Shown here piece after piece: positions 7,721 to 15,967 of a stretch of DNA of 38,519 nucleotides. The position numbers were made by a program, and so were the translations under genes. Positions within the stretch are counted from its first letter, which is position 1; each line of letters opens with the position of its first letter. The DNA comes from Pseudomonas orientalis (lineage in GTDB: Bacteria > Pseudomonadota > Gammaproteobacteria > Pseudomonadales > Pseudomonadaceae), in assembly GCF_022807995.1 (NCBI RefSeq), contig NZ_CP094352.1, positions 1 to 38,519 on the forward strand, written 5' to 3'. The notes under the pieces are model-generated. The model was not told where the DNA came from. It saw only the letters and a list, made by a program, of their open reading frames with translations, and made no database searches.

Positions 7721-7981
7721 ATGGATATAAAAAAATCAAATGAGCAGTTACAAAATCTCGAATTGGCAGAGGACTTAATAGATACTGTCTTCGCACTTGC
7801 TTCCGAGAAGCTTTATAAAGAAGCTGGAAATGACCAAAAATCAATCTCTCATTGGCATCGCCTGATGACGACAGCGAATAATGATCGACATACGTTGAGG
7901 ATTGAAAAAAGCAGTGCTGTGAAAGCGATTGTTGAACGCTACAAAGCGTTGTTAATGCAATTAATGCAATCGGAAAATTGA
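7721..7981 (+). CDS. Hypothetical protein, 86 aa
   Basis: Short, helical, soluble protein, Lys- and Glu-rich, beginning MDIKKSNEQLQNLELAEDL. I do not recognise it. The region is AT-richer than its neighbours. The start could be this ATG or the GTG one codon earlier; the ribosome binding site is weak. Beyond it, 7982-8400 has one arginine-rich open frame (8007-8219, GTG start) that I do not consider supported. Confidence 0.45.
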   Translation: MDIKKSNEQLQNLELAEDLIDTVFALASEKLYKEAGNDQKSISHWHRLMTTANNDRHTLRIEKSSAVKAIVERYKALLMQLMQSEN

Positions 7982-8425
7982 TACCGCGAAGGACATCGCA
8001 GTACACGTGCCTGGTTCATGGGGAAAATCAAACACCGGGTTGATATCGAAAACCCCAGAAACAACAGCACGACCTGGCAGTCGTGGTAGTTATGATGTAC
8101 GTGTGCCGGAATGGCTATCAGGGTTTAGCACCTCCACCGAATCCTATGCAAACCCTATAAGAAGAGCTATCACCAGCATGTACAGGCGGTTGAGGAGTGT
8201 CTCCGCTCAGCAGGAGTAAAACACTTATAACAATATATAGTTTATTTCTTCTTCGGCATAGTGATTAAATCTCTTTAGTTAATGTCATAAGCTCGCTCCC
8301 CTGTAGTTGCTCGGGATGAATTAACGATTTCATCCAAACTCTGCGGGCTCCCCATGATAAGGGAAACTAGCTGCTGACTTATCGAATACTATAATGCTAC
8401 ACCGCGACATTATAATATATTTGAA

Positions 8426-8541
8426 AAATAAATAACTGCCATCCTTGACTATATATTTGCAAATGGTAAAACATATATAAGGCGCAAAATTTCAAAAATT
8501 AATTTGGAGAATACAACATGCCTTAACGGAGATATCTAGTT
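8426..8541 (+). promoter_or_regulatory. AT-rich promoter and leader with start-stop minigene
   Basis: A TTGACT -35-like box lies in very AT-rich DNA (about 8440-8480). It is followed by GGAG and a three-codon minigene ATG CCT TAA at 8518-8526, then a second CGGAG and the ATG of a small gene. The minigene could modulate initiation at the next gene. Confidence 0.35.
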
Positions 8542-8700
8542 ATGAGAAAATATATAAAACTTGCTGCAAGAATACTGTTATACACCTACATAAGCACCAT
8601 TTCTGGCGACTCTGCACAGCCGCTAGAGCAAGCAAAACCGGTGATTCCACCACCGCATTTCGAGCTTTGCTTGAAGCCGTCTCACGACTCTTCTGAATGA
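8542..8700 (+). CDS. Small probable exported protein, 52 aa
   Basis: Open frame starting MRKYIKLAARILLYTYIST, a basic N-terminus followed by a short hydrophobic stretch like a signal peptide or anchor, then a Pro-rich tail (KPVIPPPHF). CGGAG lies at good spacing before the ATG, and a Rho-independent terminator follows 19 bp after the stop. These support it over the 88-codon frame on the opposite strand. The function is unknown. Confidence 0.45.
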   Translation: MRKYIKLAARILLYTYISTISGDSAQPLEQAKPVIPPPHFELCLKPSHDSSE

Positions 8701-8719
8701 CGTGAGACTGCACAGAACG

Positions 8720-8739
8720 CGACCCCAGTGGTCGTTTTT
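8720..8739 (+). terminator. Rho-independent terminator
   Basis: CGACC-ccagt-GGTCG followed by TTTTT, directly downstream of the 52-aa gene. Confidence 0.7.
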
Positions 8740-8789
8740 CTGACTCACTATCAATACTATAGTATTTGAATGTTCGGTCTCTTTTGAAC

Positions 8790-9014
8790 TTACGCTTGAC
8801 GCGCAAGCTGCAAGCCCTTCGGTGTTAGCACACCTTCATAGACAGGCCTGAAACAAATGTTACCAGCTGTCATTACAGTGATCGAGTAACAGCTCAAACC
8901 TTGATCAAACAATCGTTTCAAACCATCAGCATTAGCTTCTACGAATGCTCGTTCGAGCGTCTGATTCGCTTCATGCAGTTTCAACAGCTCAGCGAGCAAG
9001 TTATCCGTCGGCAT
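8790..9014 (-). CDS. Hypothetical protein, 74 aa
   Basis: Small soluble protein beginning MPTDNLLAELLKLHEANQTLERAF; the first 45 residues are helical and the rest strand-like. I choose the ATG with GAAGG nine bases upstream; an earlier ATG sits on top of that site. I do not recognise it. Its position downstream of repA and the candidate origin suggests plasmid backbone. Confidence 0.5.
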   Translation of the reverse strand: MPTDNLLAELLKLHEANQTLERAFVEANADGLKRLFDQGLSCYSITVMTAGNICFRPVYEGVLTPKGLQLARQA

Positions 9015-9830
9015 AATCAACATCCTTCAATGGGCAGTCATGTAAAAGTGCTGCGAAAGGAGTGACAAAATCAAGCGGATTTACGTAAAGATGTATCTGG
9101 GGAGCCAGCAGAATTTAGATAAAATCGTACGTTAGGCCATCATTTTCGGTCAGTTTTTAGCAAGATCACAATACTTTTCAACGGCCTACGATTTTTAGAC
9201 GTCTCCGTTTGAAATGCACCTCAACCGGGCGTCAGGTGGTTCACTCGCGCAACATCAGAGTAGGGCTGTTTTCTGCCCTACCTGACGGTATGACTTCAAC
9301 CTGACAGGCTAAATGCTTAGCGTACGATTTTTCCGTTTTCCCTATTCACCCCTAGAAGTCCTGCTGTACAGCTGTGCAAACAGAAATGTCGGCGATATAC
9401 GACAATCCTCAATGGTAAGGGCACCGCATAATTCCTCCCCTACAAAAACCTAGAAAGCCAAAAACCACTTCAAAAATTGGCAGACACAGGCTTTTCAGGG
9501 GAAAAGTCGAGCTCTTCAAGCTCAGTGAGTCGCGGAAAACCCGCAGTACAGATAGAAAATGTCGGTGATATACGACGCCTCTTGCAACACGCTGGGTTTC
9601 AGGGAGGCTCTGAGCCTAAAGGCTGTTGCGATTCCGTTGCTGCCAAAACCCAATCCTTAATTGACGCATTTTCAGCCTCTGCGTAGGATTGATCACAACC
9701 ATAACCTCCACGCCTCGGATGGGCTCCGGCCCGTACTGCGCACCAGGGGGTTTCTTTTTGCCTGTAGAAAACAGTCAGCTAGACGCTAATGGTGCACGCC
9801 CAGCAGCCACACAACGGGTAGATAAGAGCT
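9015..9830. other. Repeat-rich non-coding region, candidate oriV
   Basis: About 0.8 kb with no convincing gene, 3' of repA on the repA strand. It holds a strong hairpin (GTAGGGC/GCCCTAC, 9260-9281) enclosed by CGTCAGGT/ACCTGACG, several copies of TACGATTTT in both orientations (near 9123, 9186 and 9322), and the 20-bp direct repeats listed separately. In ColE2-related and pPT23A-type plasmids the origin lies downstream of rep, so this is the best place for it. No origin consensus was identified by eye. Confidence 0.4.
9384..9576. repeat. Pair of 20-bp direct repeats
   Basis: AAATGTCGGCGATATACGAC at 9384-9403 and the same sequence with one change (C to T) at 9557-9576. Each contains the partial palindrome GTCG...CGAC. 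The inner GCGATATACG recurs near 37243. Confidence 0.7.
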
Positions 9831-10151
9831 TCAACAGCACGCCGGAATCACACCGGAATAGCCTGTGTCCCTTACAAAGAAAGCCCGCAGCCAGGCAAAA
9901 ACAGTGGCTTGCGTGACATTTACGATGCGTGCAAAAACTCTCCTACGTTTGCGCTGCAACTCCAGCATGCCGGTATCAACCAACGCGCTTGCGTCGGTGC
10001 GCATACCCGCACACAGCGTCTTGACCGCAGCGAAACACTCGCACTCGATCTCGGTTAATTCAAACAACGAACAGACGCGTGAACAACCAATCCAGTAACG
10101 ACCACCGTGAAATCGGGCGCTCTGTATCGAAATCTGGGCGAGCCAGCACAT
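9831..10151 (-). CDS. Possible small HTH-like protein, 106 aa
   Basis: Open frame downstream of repA on the same strand. The segment RRVFARIVNVTQATVFAWLRAFF resembles a helix-turn-helix, and codon third positions are fairly GC-rich in this frame. No good Shine-Dalgarno precedes the ATG and no family is recognised, so it may be chance. If real, it could be a small regulator. Confidence 0.3.
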   Translation of the reverse strand: MCWLAQISIQSARFHGGRYWIGCSRVCSLFELTEIECECFAAVKTLCAGMRTDASALVDTGMLELQRKRRRVFARIVNVTQATVFAWLRAFFVRDTGYSGVIPACC

Positions 10152-10283
10152 CTATACCCCACGCATTTCAACGGAAAGCGCATCCAAAGGCTATGAGACA
10201 AACGATTCTGACAACAGACCAATGCTGGACATGACAGCAAGCAATGGCAGTACGCATGAACATCAGTACAGCACTCCCCGGCA

Positions 10284-11597
10284 CTATGAAGAATCCTCAC
10301 TTTGAGAGCTCGAAACGACAAGATCAAGAGCGCCCCCAATGGGGGCTGTTACCTGATGTACACCATACGTAACATCCGTAGGAGTGCTAGTGAGGGCTAT
10401 GCCATGCGAGGGTGTCGAGCCTTGATCTCCGGTAGAACTTGGGGAAAACGTCTTTGACACGGAAGGGGCCAGGAACGAAATGGTCTGCGGCCGGGTGACT
10501 TCATTCAATACATGGCCATAGTTGGCCACCGTTTGCCGAGAAACACCTGCGAGGATGGCTATAGCTACCTGGGTGAGCTTTTCCCCGCGTTCCTGGAGTC
10601 CTCGACACGCTGCGCGGATTTTCGACTCGGTAGACCTGTGCCGCAGCTCGTGAGTGCGCTTGGCGGCTAGGCTCTGCCGCTCTGCCAGTGGTAACGACTT
10701 GTCCAAGGACATTGCACCTCGACAGCACCTAGTGCTGCCCTGGTAACGCGTCCACGTCCACCTGGCTACTGACCTGACCGTTGCCCTCACCGAAGACAGC
10801 ATCAGATCCTCGGAAAAGCCGTTCCGAGCAAATTTGTTGTGATTATGTGCAAATGCTTCAAGCCGCCGCGAGAACGTGGTCAGGGTCCCGCGCTCGCGCT
10901 CTTGGTTGACGATGCTGTAAGCGAAATAACGTAGCTGTTCAAATAGAACGCAGTGCCTGGAATGGGGCAGATCTTCCAACTGGGGCCCCGTTTTCCAGGG
11001 CGACACCTGCAGCTCCACATAATCAGCGAGTTCGCCCAGCTCATAGACATGGTTATGCAGTTCAGAGGTCGACCACCATGGATGCCCTGGCGTTTTAGCG
11101 ACTGGCCCGCTGTTGTAATCCGGGTCAGCCTTTAGGCGCAGCGCAAATGCAGCGTAAACCGCCTTCATGTACTGAATCGGCTTGTCGCGGGCATTTTCGG
11201 TCGTACAGACCGGTGGAATGGCATAGAACAGATGCGAGTGGCCGTTGTTCCTGTTCCGCACGATCAGATTCGGCGGAGGAAGGCCTTCGTCATCCCAGGC
11301 AAGAGAGTTGGTGTGATCGAGATCGAAGATCAGCCAGGACACCATCCCCCGACGATTGATCTGCATATAGGGATAACGGATCGCGTAGTCGCGTGGACGC
11401 ACCAGCGTTGCAGTTTTGTTGTCACTGCAACGAGCAAGATAGGGCGCCTCGATGACAACGCGGTTGAGTGCCGTGCCATCTTCAAAGAATCGCCCTGACG
11501 GCGCGTATGCCCCCGCTGTAGGCTTGTCTTGCAGGCCGTAACCGCACGGGACATGCGTATCTCGTTTTTTAGAGGTGGAATCCATTTTCCCCGCCAT
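10284..11597 (-). CDS. repA: RepA, replication initiator of pPT23A-family (ColE2-like) plasmids
   Basis: Replication initiator/primase that acts at the plasmid origin. The 437-aa protein closely follows the RepA of P. syringae pPT23A-type plasmids as I know it: a start with KKRDTHVPCGYGLQ, GAYAPSGRFFEDGT, the acidic active-site-like WLIFDLDHTNS (DLD, near residue 92), NNGHSHLFYAI, the conserved KTPGHPWW (near 175), and a C-terminal helix-turn-helix region (TQVAIAILAGVSRQTVANYGHVL, near 340-365) for origin binding. The ATG is preceded by AGAGG; a second ATG four codons later is possible. The leader upstream contains a stem-loop that suggests RNA-level control. Another frame beginning MASTAASCKL opens at 11659 and overlaps the repA start; its first part may act as a leader peptide. 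Confidence 0.93.
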   Translation of the reverse strand: MAGKMDSTSKKRDTHVPCGYGLQDKPTAGAYAPSGRFFEDGTALNRVVIEAPYLARCSDNKTATLVRPRDYAIRYPYMQINRRGMVSWLIFDLDHTNSLAWDDEGLPPPNLIVRNRNNGHSHLFYAIPPVCTTENARDKPIQYMKAVYAAFALRLKADPDYNSGPVAKTPGHPWWSTSELHNHVYELGELADYVELQVSPWKTGPQLEDLPHSRHCVLFEQLRYFAYSIVNQERERGTLTTFSRRLEAFAHNHNKFARNGFSEDLMLSSVRATVRSVARWTWTRYQGSTRCCRGAMSLDKSLPLAERQSLAAKRTHELRHRSTESKIRAACRGLQERGEKLTQVAIAILAGVSRQTVANYGHVLNEVTRPQTISFLAPSVSKTFSPSSTGDQGSTPSHGIALTSTPTDVTYGVHQVTAPIGGALDLVVSSSQSEDSS

Positions 11598-11679
11598 TCG
11601 GCGGCAAACCTCTTACGGATAGCATTTTGCAACTTGCAAGAAGCCGCAGTGCTAGCCATAATCAGCTCACCTTGTCGAT

Positions 11680-11715
11680 GAACAGGTTTGCCCCGTCGAA
11701 AGAGAAAACCTGTTC
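11680..11715 (-). promoter_or_regulatory. repA leader stem-loop, possible antisense-RNA target
   Basis: A perfect 10-bp stem (GAACAGGTTT/AAACCTGTTC) closes a 16-nt loop about 85 nt upstream of the repA start. Copy-number control by a counter-transcribed RNA against such a leader loop is known for ColE2-related replicons; its use here is inferred. Confidence 0.45.
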
Positions 11716-11723
11716 TAGTTTGT

Positions 11724-11756
11724 CCAGAAAGCCCGGTTACCAGCCGGGCTTTCTGG
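11724..11756 (-). terminator. Terminator hairpin between parC-like gene and repA leader
   Basis: A perfect 13-bp stem, CCAGAAAGCCCGG and its complement, around a 7-nt loop, just after the stop of the ParC-like gene. There is no long T-run on the minus strand, so termination strength is uncertain. Confidence 0.55.
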
Positions 11757-11770
11757 TTTCTGCTATTCCA

Positions 11771-12025
11771 TTAAGCCACTTGCATAGCCTCCACGTGCGT
11801 TGTCACTTCTGCAAATCCCACCCTTGCTGCATCGGCATGTACTGATTCAAGGCTTTTGTAAATCTTGCGTCGATCTGATCGGGCAATGGTCATGTAATCC
11901 AGCGTTCCATCCGTATGAACAACAATGAGCTCCCACCCGCTTTGCATAGCAGCAGGGGCTACAATGGCAGTTTTAAGGCCACCCTTATTGAACAACTTAC
12001 GCATCGCTGAAAGATCCACGGCCAT
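11771..12025 (-). CDS. ParC-family partition-associated protein
   Basis: 84-aa protein beginning MAVDLSAMRKLFNKGGLKTAIVAPAAM. It resembles the short proteins often annotated as ParC-family partition-associated on proteobacterial plasmids: a helix ending in LFNKGGLKTA, then GWELIVVHTDG and a late region with AARVGFAEVTT. I choose this ATG because GAGGGG lies directly upstream; the open frame extends 18 codons further. It lies upstream of repA on the same strand with a hairpin between. Biochemical function is unknown. Confidence 0.6.
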   Translation of the reverse strand: MAVDLSAMRKLFNKGGLKTAIVAPAAMQSGWELIVVHTDGTLDYMTIARSDRRKIYKSLESVHADAARVGFAEVTTHVEAMQVA

Positions 12026-12545
12026 CAAGCCCCTCGAATCGTTGTGGTAATAGCTAGTCAAGACTAAGCCTAGATGCATGAAAAAGCAAATTCATGCAGA
12101 TTATGATTGCGTTAAGTAGAGTTAAATGACGACCCTTGCGCAGGTTTTTGCGTTTTTATGCAGTGAAATAGCTAGCGCGATTGCTACACATCGGGCTGCA
12201 AGCTGCTCAATCGTAGGGACCAGGCCACCGCGCTTGGCTGATAAGCGAAGGCCATAGCCGCAGGCGGTTAGCCGGGCATATGCGCTGATTCAGCGTGAAC
12301 CACCATGATCAAAAATGATCAACGAACCTTGTATAAGCTTGTGGATCATTGCATAATCAGCTTGCGACTTAGTCGTGTACCACAGGGTGGTTACAGGGAT
12401 CCGAAAGGGTCGCACCCCGTTGCTGCGAAAGCAGTTCGCCGAGCGCGACGCAAGAATGACCTGCCCCGTCGAACGCATGCAATCGACGGCTGAGAATCCC
12501 TCCTAGAGAGGGATTCGCCGTTTCTGGGCACCCAGTTTTTTCTCC
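12026..12545. other. Non-coding gap with a hairpin
   Basis: I see no supported gene; two 62-codon frames on opposite strands overlap each other and lack ribosome binding sites. A stem-loop with arms GAATCCCTC/GAGGGATTC at 12494-12516, extended by CGGC/GCCG, lies downstream of the 188-aa gene and probably terminates it, although no T-run follows. Confidence 0.5.
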
Positions 12546-13112
12546 TCACGTCTTAGGCCGGTTCCGGACTTCTTTAGGGCATTGCCCTTTCGGCTTTTTC
12601 TGGGTATCTACTGCTACCTTAAAGATGCTGAACCCCTTTTTGTTGATTGGCACCCCCGGTGAGCCTTCGCCGAGCCGTGCAAAGAACGCGCTGGTGACGT
12701 GGATTCGCAACACTCGGTTTTCCCGAAAAATAGCCATGCAGATCTTGAACGGCTCCACCGCCCCGCTTTCGTTGTTCAACACGTCGAGGGTGAAAAAACT
12801 TTCGCCTTGTGTCAGGTAGACCGTAGCACCGTCAAGCTTTTCCAACATGCTCCGTAGCTGCTTTGATGCCTCGTAGCGCTCCATACAGATGAACTGGCTC
12901 TCGCGACCGTCAGCGTATTTCAGAGGGATATTGTGCTGGGTGTCATCCTTGGTAAAGCAATGCAGACCATAGGTGACGACAAAACTGATCGGATCCCCTT
13001 CTTTCTGGAAGACGACTTCATGGGTGTCGAGATGCCCAAGATCATACGAGACTCCGTCATGCACAAATGGCTCCCAATGCTGGATGGAGTCCACATGAAA
13101 TTTTTTAGGCAA
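12546..13112 (-). CDS. Conserved hypothetical protein, 188 aa
   Basis: Soluble protein starting (M)PKKFHVDSIQHWEPFVHDGVSYDLGHLDTHEV. I recall similar proteins of unknown function in many proteobacterial genomes and mobile elements but cannot name a function. The fold looks beta-rich with a central helix (ERYEASKQLRSMLEKL). The start appears to be TTG, with GAGGG six bases upstream; a GTG six codons later is an alternative. Its position between the replication and partition genes is the only clue to a role. Confidence 0.7.
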   Translation of the reverse strand: MPKKFHVDSIQHWEPFVHDGVSYDLGHLDTHEVVFQKEGDPISFVVTYGLHCFTKDDTQHNIPLKYADGRESQFICMERYEASKQLRSMLEKLDGATVYLTQGESFFTLDVLNNESGAVEPFKICMAIFRENRVLRIHVTSAFFARLGEGSPGVPINKKGFSIFKVAVDTQKKPKGQCPKEVRNRPKT

Positions 13113-13556
13113 GCCAATCCCTCGGACGCGGTTATTAGATTAATTGGTCAATTTTACCTGAAAAAAACACTGCCATTTGCATCGTCCTGAGTAGCCCTAC
13201 CCGCGAAGGGCCATTTAACGAACCTCCTCATTATGCGCAGGGCTATTCGGATCTTGGAGTTTTCACCAGAGGTAGTTCGTGTCACGTTGGTGAGCACCAG
13301 TTGTACTACTGAACTGTACTGCTTAGGTTCCGCTCCAGCATACAACTGTAGGCGCTGCTTCACCGGAGACGCTACCAAGGTTTTCTTTCTCAGCTCAATC
13401 CAAATGGCCACATTGGTCAGGCTGTCTACACCCTATCGGTGCCCCTTCCACTGGTCATGCTAAGCATCTGTCATACAGACCCAACGGCCTCTTTCACAGC
13501 TGTGTGTCATTAGTGGCCGAAACTCCAAGCAGTGAAAAAGTCTGAACATTCATAAA
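13113..13556. other. Non-coding gap
   Basis: No supported gene and no clear repeat. Small frames on both strands lack ribosome binding sites. It leads into the centromere-like array. Confidence 0.4.
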
Positions 13557-13704
13557 GAATTCCATGTTGGATTCCATTTTGGATTCCATGTGGAATCCAA
13601 TTTGAATTCCTTTAGGAATTCCATGTAGAATTCCTTTAGGAATCTATAAAGGAATTCCTTATAGAATCTATCGTAGTTACCAGATAGAATTCAAACGGAA
13701 TTCC
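13557..13704. repeat. Centromere/operator-like array of GGAATTCC-type repeats
   Basis: About a dozen near-copies of GGAATTCC, GGATTCCA or AGAATCT spaced about 11-12 bp, roughly one helical turn, end 43 bp before parA. Plasmids with a small ParA and an RHH-type partner carry such arrays upstream of the par operon, where they act as both centromere and operator. Confidence 0.8.
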
Positions 13705-13747
13705 AAGGGTATCATTTACCCGTCAACCCAACGAGAAGGGCCCCGCT

Positions 13748-14449
13748 ATGCCAGTTATTGTGTTCGTCTCACCTAAAGGCGGTGCTGGCAAAACGACATC
13801 ATGCCTTGCGTTATCCGAACAAATCGCACGACGCGTTCCTATTACCGTCATTGATGCCGACCCCAACCATCCAATTAAGTCGTGGGCAGAGGGAGGTAAT
13901 GCGCCGACAAACATGACGATAATTTCGGACGTGACTGATAAGACGATCGGCGAGACGATCGCCGATGCCGCTACGAAAACACCTTTCGTGATTGTTGATC
14001 TAGAAGGTACGGCGGCAACTATCGTCGCGTATGCGATTGCAGAGTCGGATTTTGTGGTGGTACCGACGCAGGGCTCGCAGCTAGACGCAGAGCAAGCGAG
14101 TAGGGCGTTCGGTTTAATTCGGGCGCATGAACGTGGCATCCAAAAGCATAAACCTGATTACAAACTGCCTTACGCCGTTCTGTTCACAAGAACGTCAGCA
14201 GCGATTCAAAGCCGAGATACTCGGCATATCCGCAAAAGCTTTGAAGCAGGGGGCATACCGTTCTTTGAGACTGAATTGAACGAACGAGCCGCGTTCAAGG
14301 CTATGTTTTCATACCGCTTGCCGCTTGAAATGCTGCCAACTGACGAAGTTTCCAATGTCGGAAAAGCCATAGAAAACGCCGAAGCATTCGCACGAGAACT
14401 CATAGCCAGAATCACCTTAGAGGCTCACCAGGAGAAGATTTCATCATGA
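13748..14449 (+). CDS. parA: ParA-family partition ATPase (small, type Ib)
   Basis: ATPase that moves plasmid copies apart. The deviant Walker A motif KGGAGKTT is at residues 10-17; Walker B-like VIDADPN is near 37-43 and FVIVDLEG near 77-84. There is no N-terminal helix-turn-helix extension, so at 233 aa it belongs to the short ParA group (ParF/StbB/ParA Ib). The ATG is preceded by AGAAGG. Its end overlaps the downstream partner gene by 4 bp (ATGA), and the repeat array lies just upstream. Confidence 0.93.
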   Translation: MPVIVFVSPKGGAGKTTSCLALSEQIARRVPITVIDADPNHPIKSWAEGGNAPTNMTIISDVTDKTIGETIADAATKTPFVIVDLEGTAATIVAYAIAESDFVVVPTQGSQLDAEQASRAFGLIRAHERGIQKHKPDYKLPYAVLFTRTSAAIQSRDTRHIRKSFEAGGIPFFETELNERAAFKAMFSYRLPLEMLPTDEVSNVGKAIENAEAFARELIARITLEAHQEKISS

Positions 14450-14781
14450 GTCGCGTAGATCCGTTGGATAGCTTGAAGGATTTCGAGCCTAAAGCAGCCA
14501 CCGAACAGAAAACAAAGCAAAGCAAAGCTGAGGTGGAAAAAATGGCGAACCAACATGGCTTTGTAAGCCGACAGCCGGCCACTTCACTTCCCCCGGTCGA
14601 ACGGGCAAAGCGACGTTACAAAACTGGACGCAATGTTCAGATCAACATCAAAGGTGAGCAGGAGACCAAGGATGAACTGTACCGTATTGCTGACGATATC
14701 GATCAACCATTAGGTGAAACACTCAAACGAGCGCTGGCAGCCTTGCGACGCGAATTGGGGGCAGGGCAGGGACCTGTATAA
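14446..14781 (+). CDS. parB: Partition partner protein with C-terminal ribbon-helix-helix
   Basis: 111-aa partner of the small ParA. A charged flexible N-terminus of about 60 residues, expected to stimulate ParA ATPase, precedes a putative RHH domain (GRNVQINIKGEQETKDELYRIADDIDQPLGETLKRALAALRREL, about residues 65-105). This is the ParG/StbC-like architecture. It probably binds the upstream AATTCC array and represses the operon. The overlap with parA shows coupling. Confidence 0.8.
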   Translation: MSRVDPLDSLKDFEPKAATEQKTKQSKAEVEKMANQHGFVSRQPATSLPPVERAKRRYKTGRNVQINIKGEQETKDELYRIADDIDQPLGETLKRALAALRRELGAGQGPV

Positions 14782-14884
14782 CGCGCTAGCAGTGAAAGCG
14801 TACGCGCTAAGTTGTGAGCTTGGTCCAGCTGATGCGCTGCTGGTCAACACCAAGCCAGACAGAGCCTCTGTGTAAGACTGAAAC

Positions 14885-15175
14885 TTACGCTGCAGAGCGC
14901 TCTTTGACTGTCACTTCAATCTGAAGGCCTGCGCCGGGCAACATCTTCACTAAAGCATCAAGGGAAAATTTATCAATTTTCCCTTTAAGCAGGTCGTTCA
15001 GCCTAGGTTGCGTTACCTTCAATCTCAGCGCTGCCTCCTTTTGAGCAAGCTCCCAAGAACGTACCTTTCGGGTGAGTGCCCGCATCAGCGTCGAACGTAA
15101 CTGCAAATTTTCAGCTTCTTCCGGCGACTCAACCAACGCATCCCAAATATTGGCGTGGCGTTCGTTTGTCATCAT
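14885..15175 (-). CDS. higA: HigA-like XRE-family antitoxin
   Basis: Helix-turn-helix antitoxin. The region LRSTLMRALTRKVRSWELAQKEAALRLKVTQPRLNDLLKGKIDKFSLDALVKML is a standard XRE domain with TQPRLNDLL as recognition helix. I start at the first of two adjacent ATGs (MMTNER) because GAGG lies upstream; the frame opens 11 codons earlier. It follows the toxin gene, the toxin-first order typical of higBA. It probably represses their shared promoter upstream of the toxin. Confidence 0.82.
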   Translation of the reverse strand: MMTNERHANIWDALVESPEEAENLQLRSTLMRALTRKVRSWELAQKEAALRLKVTQPRLNDLLKGKIDKFSLDALVKMLPGAGLQIEVTVKERSAA

Positions 15176-15283
15176 GATTACCTCGATTGATGAATTTACT
15201 CGATACATACCTCATAGGGTTAGGGCTATCGTAGTGCACCTAATGCTTAACCCCTAGCAGATGCAAGGGGGTGCCAGTCCGTC

Positions 15284-15610
15284 TTAGCCCTGCGACTTCA
15301 ATCTTTTTTTCGCAAGATCAATGTCACGCTTTTCCGTCTTTTCAGTGGTTTTCTGAAACGCATGCAGTACCGAAATCACGCCTGCTCGATTCGCCACATA
15401 AAACACGCGAAAAGCCCCTTGTTTTGCTCGAATTTTAATCTCGTATACGCCTGGTCCAACAGTTTTCACAGGCTTGAAGTTGGATGGATCATCTCCGTGC
15501 TTTACCAAGTCAAGCTGGTAGACCACTCGATCACGAATAACGGGTGGAAAGCTCGCGATATCCTTTTCACTGCTGCCACAAAAATCTACTAACTTCGATA
15601 CCTCTGCCAT
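15284..15610 (-). CDS. higB: HigB/Gp49-like (RelE superfamily) toxin
   Basis: 108-aa toxin of the phage-derived Gp49-like family. The sequence shows the family pattern: FPPVIRDRVVYQLDLVKHG, then FKPVKTVGPGVYEIKIRAKQGAFRVFYVANRAGVISVLHAFQKTTEKTEKRDIDLAKKRL, with the conserved Arg/Phe core and the KTxKTPxxxIxxAxxR-like end. It likely cleaves mRNA on the ribosome and is held in check by the adjacent XRE antitoxin. A short AT-rich promoter region precedes it (15611-15660). Confidence 0.88.
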   Translation of the reverse strand: MAEVSKLVDFCGSSEKDIASFPPVIRDRVVYQLDLVKHGDDPSNFKPVKTVGPGVYEIKIRAKQGAFRVFYVANRAGVISVLHAFQKTTEKTEKRDIDLAKKRLKSQG

Positions 15611-15887
15611 TGGTAATACCTTAGTAAGTTTTTGATAAAATTGAGTTTTTTCTCAGTATATGAGTAAGCCATCAGCGTTCCCCAGCTTGGTCACCTGCTT
15701 GTTTGAACTGCGGCGGCGCCGCAATCCAGAAAATCTTGCATTCCCCATGGAATGCTCATAGGTCTACAGCGCCTATGATGAATCGCACCGAAAGGTGTAG
15801 CTCCAATTTATATCAGAACAAGGATAAGTCAAAGCATTTTTGGTAAAGATTTCCTTTGAAAGGCAATCGACAATCTCAGCACCTTAA
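15611..15887. other. Non-coding gap between higB and recombinase 1
   Basis: An AT-rich promoter region for higBA on its left side, then sequence without a gene I can support. A perfect inverted repeat follows at 15888. Confidence 0.4.
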
Positions 15888-15917
15888 AAGTGGTGATAAA
15901 ATAGGTTATCACCACTT
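15888..15917. promoter_or_regulatory. Perfect 12-6-12 inverted repeat, candidate recombination core site
   Basis: AAGTGGTGATAA, spacer aatagg, TTATCACCACTT. The arm length and 6-bp asymmetric spacer match tyrosine-recombinase crossover sites such as dif (11-6-11). It is 51 bp upstream of a tyrosine recombinase gene. The right half (AAATAGGTTATCACCACTT) recurs with two changes at 35229-35247. It could instead be a transcriptional operator. Confidence 0.55.
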
Positions 15918-15967
15918 ATTGCCGTTTATCGGTTTTAGCAACGGCGGACTGATATAGCGATGATTTT

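Noticed and set aside
8540..8806. 88-codon open frame on the minus strand
   Set aside because: No ribosome binding site or family resemblance; it overlaps both a better supported plus-strand small gene with its terminator and the end of the 74-aa gene.
13557..13704. CRISPR array
   Set aside because: Boxes are 7-8 bp at ~11-bp steps with no unique spacers and no cas genes; it fits a partition site.
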